DNA of 64,000 bases from an uncultured Lachnospiraceae bacterium. GTDB lineage: Bacteria > Bacillota > Clostridia > Lachnospirales > Lachnospiraceae. The notes below the pieces were generated by a model. It was not told where the DNA came from, made no database searches, and saw only the letters and a list, made by a program, of their open reading frames with translations. Every line of letters starts with the position of its first letter. Position 1 is the first letter of the stretch. The stretch is taken from positions 1-64,000 of the forward strand of contig ONKG01000026.1 of the NCBI GenBank assembly GCA_900318375.1. Reading direction: 5' to 3'. Below, piece by piece: positions 61,979-64,000 of the stretch. The translations under genes and the position numbers were made by a program.

Positions 61979-62158
61979 AACTTCCTTCCCCGGACCGTCT
62001 CCCGGTCCGCCGGATGAATACATGTCTGTACAGTTAACTGTGACAATACAATGTGCTGCGGGACTTTCTCCGCAGTATATCCTTAAAGGGAACAAGTCTG
62101 CCTGATCTGTATTGTTTGTATTGTTGTTTTCCTGCTGTTAATGTGTTTCCTTTTCCAT

Positions 62159-62695
62159 CTATTTCTCTGAGTCTTTTTGTTTCTCTGATGCAGCGCGGAC
62201 TGTCCGGATGATTCTCGCGACGACCTCTTCGACCTCCCCGCTTCCTTCCCGCACGATCAGATCGGCGTATTTTTCATACAGCACCGTCCTCTCATCGTAG
62301 AGGTCACGGAGGGTCTGCCCCTCCCGGAGTACCACTCCCCGCTGACGGATGTTCCGGAGCCTTTTCTGTATGACATCAAAATCCACTTGCAGATAGATGA
62401 CTGCGCCGATATCCCGCAGATGCTTCATCGCCTCTTCCCCGTATACGGCGCTGCCGCCGGTCGCGATGACACTGCGCGATGCCCGGATCGAAGCATTTAC
62501 ATCATTTTCCACCCGGATAAATCCTTCAACACCCTTTTCCAGAATAATTTCCCTGAGGCGCTTTCCCTCTCTTCTCTGGATGAGCAGGTCTGAATCGATA
62601 AAATCAAATCCCAGGACTTTCGCCAGGATGACACCGACAGTGCTTTTCCCCGATGCCGGCATTCCGATCAATATCAGATTGTCTTTTTTAGCCAA
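62159..62695 (-). CDS. aroK: shikimate kinase
   Basis: 178 residues. Phosphorylates shikimate in aromatic amino-acid synthesis. LIGMPASGKSTVGVILAK is the P-loop, FIDSDLLIQRREG the shikimate Asp, and VIATGGSAVYGEEAM the GGG-like loop. Start taken at the TTG at 62695 (GAGGAGAGCTGACA ahead, GGAG 8 bases before); a longer ATG start at 62818 has no site and adds a Pro/Cys/Arg-rich tail not found in the family. Single gene. Confidence 0.85.
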   Translation of the reverse strand: MAKKDNLILIGMPASGKSTVGVILAKVLGFDFIDSDLLIQRREGKRLREIILEKGVEGFIRVENDVNASIRASRSVIATGGSAVYGEEAMKHLRDIGAVIYLQVDFDVIQKRLRNIRQRGVVLREGQTLRDLYDERTVLYEKYADLIVREGSGEVEEVVARIIRTVRAASEKQKDSEK

Positions 62696-62818
62696 TGTCA
62701 GCTCTCCTCTCCTTCCGGCAGCAGGCCGCAGCAAACAAATATTGACGCGGCGGTTTGCCCCCGGCATGACGGGACACTGCCACTGCTTAAGTATACCACA
62801 AGTAGAATCCCTCAACAT

Positions 62819-63192
62819 GTAAATAATATTGATTTATTAAGATTTAAAGAGAATTTTATCCTGCCGCGCGCAGGACCTGGGGCAGGTCCTGATGCTTGAA
62901 GGGGATGCCGGAAGCCTGCCGCCCGGCCCTCTCTATGCCCCCGGCTTTGGTCCCGGCTTTGGTTCCCGGCTTTGGTTCCCGCCCCCTCTTCCAGTGAAAC
63001 AGAGTTGTTTCTTTCATGCGCAACTCGTGGTATACTGTAAACGCCTGAATATCCGGAGACTGCGGCCCGAAGACATTCCGGACCCGCTCCATTAATCCGA
63101 ACCTTCATAAAGCCGAAACTCAATGAATCTGACAGTATGGAAACAGTCCCTGCGCTTTCAGGAATACTGTTTTTATAACAAGAGGTACAATT
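62819..63192. other. 374-base gap before the plus-strand aminotransferase
   Basis: Contains a short repeated piece GGCTTTGGTYCCCGGCTTTGG around 62944-62976. No gene is supported here; the promoter of the next gene should lie within it, but no clear boxes were seen. Confidence 0.4.
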
Positions 63193-64000
63193 ATGATTTC
63201 TTTTAATGTTCCCCCTTATATCGGAACAGAACTTGATTACGTAAAACAGGCTATCGACGCGCACAAGATCTGCGGCGACGGGCAGTTTACCAAAAAATGC
63301 CATGCATATCTGGAAGAGCGCTTTAATGCGCAGAAGGTATTGCTGACAACCAGCGGCACCACTGCCCTGGAAATGGCCACGATTCTCTGCGGCCTTGAGA
63401 AAGGCGACGAAGTCATCGTCCCGAGCTTTACCTTCTCCAGTACTGCCACCGCGATCGTACTGACCGGCGCGACACCTGTCTTTGTCGATATCCGCCCGGA
63501 CACCATGAATATCGATGAGACAAAGATCGAGGCAGCGATCACGGAGAAAACCCGCGCGATCATGGCCGTTCATTACGCCGGTGTCGCCTGCGAAATGGAC
63601 ACCATTATGGACATCGCCGCCCGTCACAATCTCAAGGTGATCGAAGACGCGGCACAGGGTGTCATGTCCTCCTACAAAGGACGCGCTCTGGGCACGATCG
63701 GCGATTTCGGCTGCTACTCTTTCCATGAGACCAAAAACTACTCCATGGGAGAGGGCGGGGCGCTTCTCATCCGCGACCCCGAACACAATGACGACGCAGA
63801 GATCCTGCGCGAAAAAGGCACCAACCGCGCACGGTTTTTCCGCGGCCAGGTGGATAAATACACCTGGGTGAACTATGGCAGCAGCTATCTGCCCAGTGAT
63901 ATGAATGCCGCCTATCTCTGGGCCCAGCTCCAGGAGGCAGACAGGATCAATGATAACCGTCTCGCTATCTGGAATACCTATTCCCAAGCCTTTGCGCCCC
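63193..64000 (+). CDS. sugar aminotransferase of the DegT/RffA (WecE) type, cut by the window end
   Basis: 269 codons before the window ends, no stop reached. Starts MISFNVPPYIGTELDYVKQA and includes LLTTSGTTALEMATIL (PLP phosphate), IEDAAQGVMSSYKG (Asp), CYSFHETKNYSMGEGGALL (PLP lysine, in the RffA-like context HETKN), as in dTDP-4-amino-4,6-dideoxygalactose transaminase. AGAGG stands 7 bases before the ATG. It is on the opposite strand and 14 kb away from the glycan run, probably the first gene of a second glycan operon beyond the window. Confidence 0.88.
   Translation, partial: MISFNVPPYIGTELDYVKQAIDAHKICGDGQFTKKCHAYLEERFNAQKVLLTTSGTTALEMATILCGLEKGDEVIVPSFTFSSTATAIVLTGATPVFVDIRPDTMNIDETKIEAAITEKTRAIMAVHYAGVACEMDTIMDIAARHNLKVIEDAAQGVMSSYKGRALGTIGDFGCYSFHETKNYSMGEGGALLIRDPEHNDDAEILREKGTNRARFFRGQVDKYTWVNYGSSYLPSDMNAAYLWAQLQEADRINDNRLAIWNTYSQAFAP

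Noticed and set aside
1-64000. tRNA, rRNA or complete insertion sequence
   Set aside because: No cloverleaf, rRNA core motif or transposase frame was noticed in the gaps.

Overview
The window looks like chromosome from a moderately GC-rich, low-endospore-style Firmicute, most likely a gut Clostridium relative in or near Lachnospiraceae. The reasons are the AGGAGG-type ribosome binding sites, lipoproteins with MAGC/LAGC lipoboxes, a stand-alone C_GCAxxG_C_C protein, a CmpB-type membrane protein, choline-binding-type wall repeats, a DUF156 copper regulator, and the general absence of outer-membrane genes. This is inference from gene content; no rRNA or tRNA gene was seen to confirm it. Most genes lie on the minus strand.

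Layout. 241-837: LURP-one-like protein. 1115-5814: a three-domain adenylation-carrier-condensation enzyme under a MarR regulator, with three copies of a palindrome that looks like the MarR operator. 6041-13524: a molybdenum block: ModE-type regulator, molybdopterin-binding protein, MoaA, a MOSC-MogA fusion, ModA, a di-Mop molbindin, ModB and ModC. 13865-17825: a threonine-aldolase-like lyase, then a membrane-anchored serine hydrolase and a lipoprotein amidase. 18127-23607: two carbohydrate enzymes (isomerase, Gfo/Idh/MocA oxidoreductase) under an AraC regulator, divergent from a GH13 glucosidase. 23959-27637: phosphohexomutase, CmpB-like membrane protein, lipoprotein. 27922-31057: a CsoR-copper ATPase operon whose ATPase carries an in-frame CopZ domain with its own ribosome binding site and start codon. 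31526-35618: methyltransferase, a frameshifted MFS transporter, deoD and an acidic anchored protein.

35761-39282 is a two-gene unit of a small unknown protein and a 1049-residue STAND NTPase with TPRs; it is the best candidate for an uncharacterised sensing or defence system. 39774-41832: HD nucleotidase and MATE exporter. 42016-49334 is a six-gene run combining a glycosyltransferase, flippase, sugar aminotransferase and WbqC protein with a radical SAM enzyme and an ATP-grasp-like protein: a likely surface-glycan pathway with unusual tailoring enzymes. 49528-55263: radical SAM YtqA-like protein, AlkD-like protein, C_GCAxxG_C_C protein, CinA, wall amidase, ATPase-CYTH fusion. 55491-64000: a FakA-tail-like small protein overlapping ftsH, a CheB-CheR-kinase-receiver hybrid, shikimate kinase, and on the plus strand an incomplete sugar aminotransferase.

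Across the window a dispersed repeat with core GGGACGGTTCTG and flanks TGACTCATT recurs at least seven times, always just behind a minus-strand gene or between genes, and several genes take their stop codon from or right beside its edge. A different 34-35 base hairpin (GTTACACG...TGTAAC) occurs twice, each time in the leader of a plus-strand gene (deoD and the AlkD-like gene).
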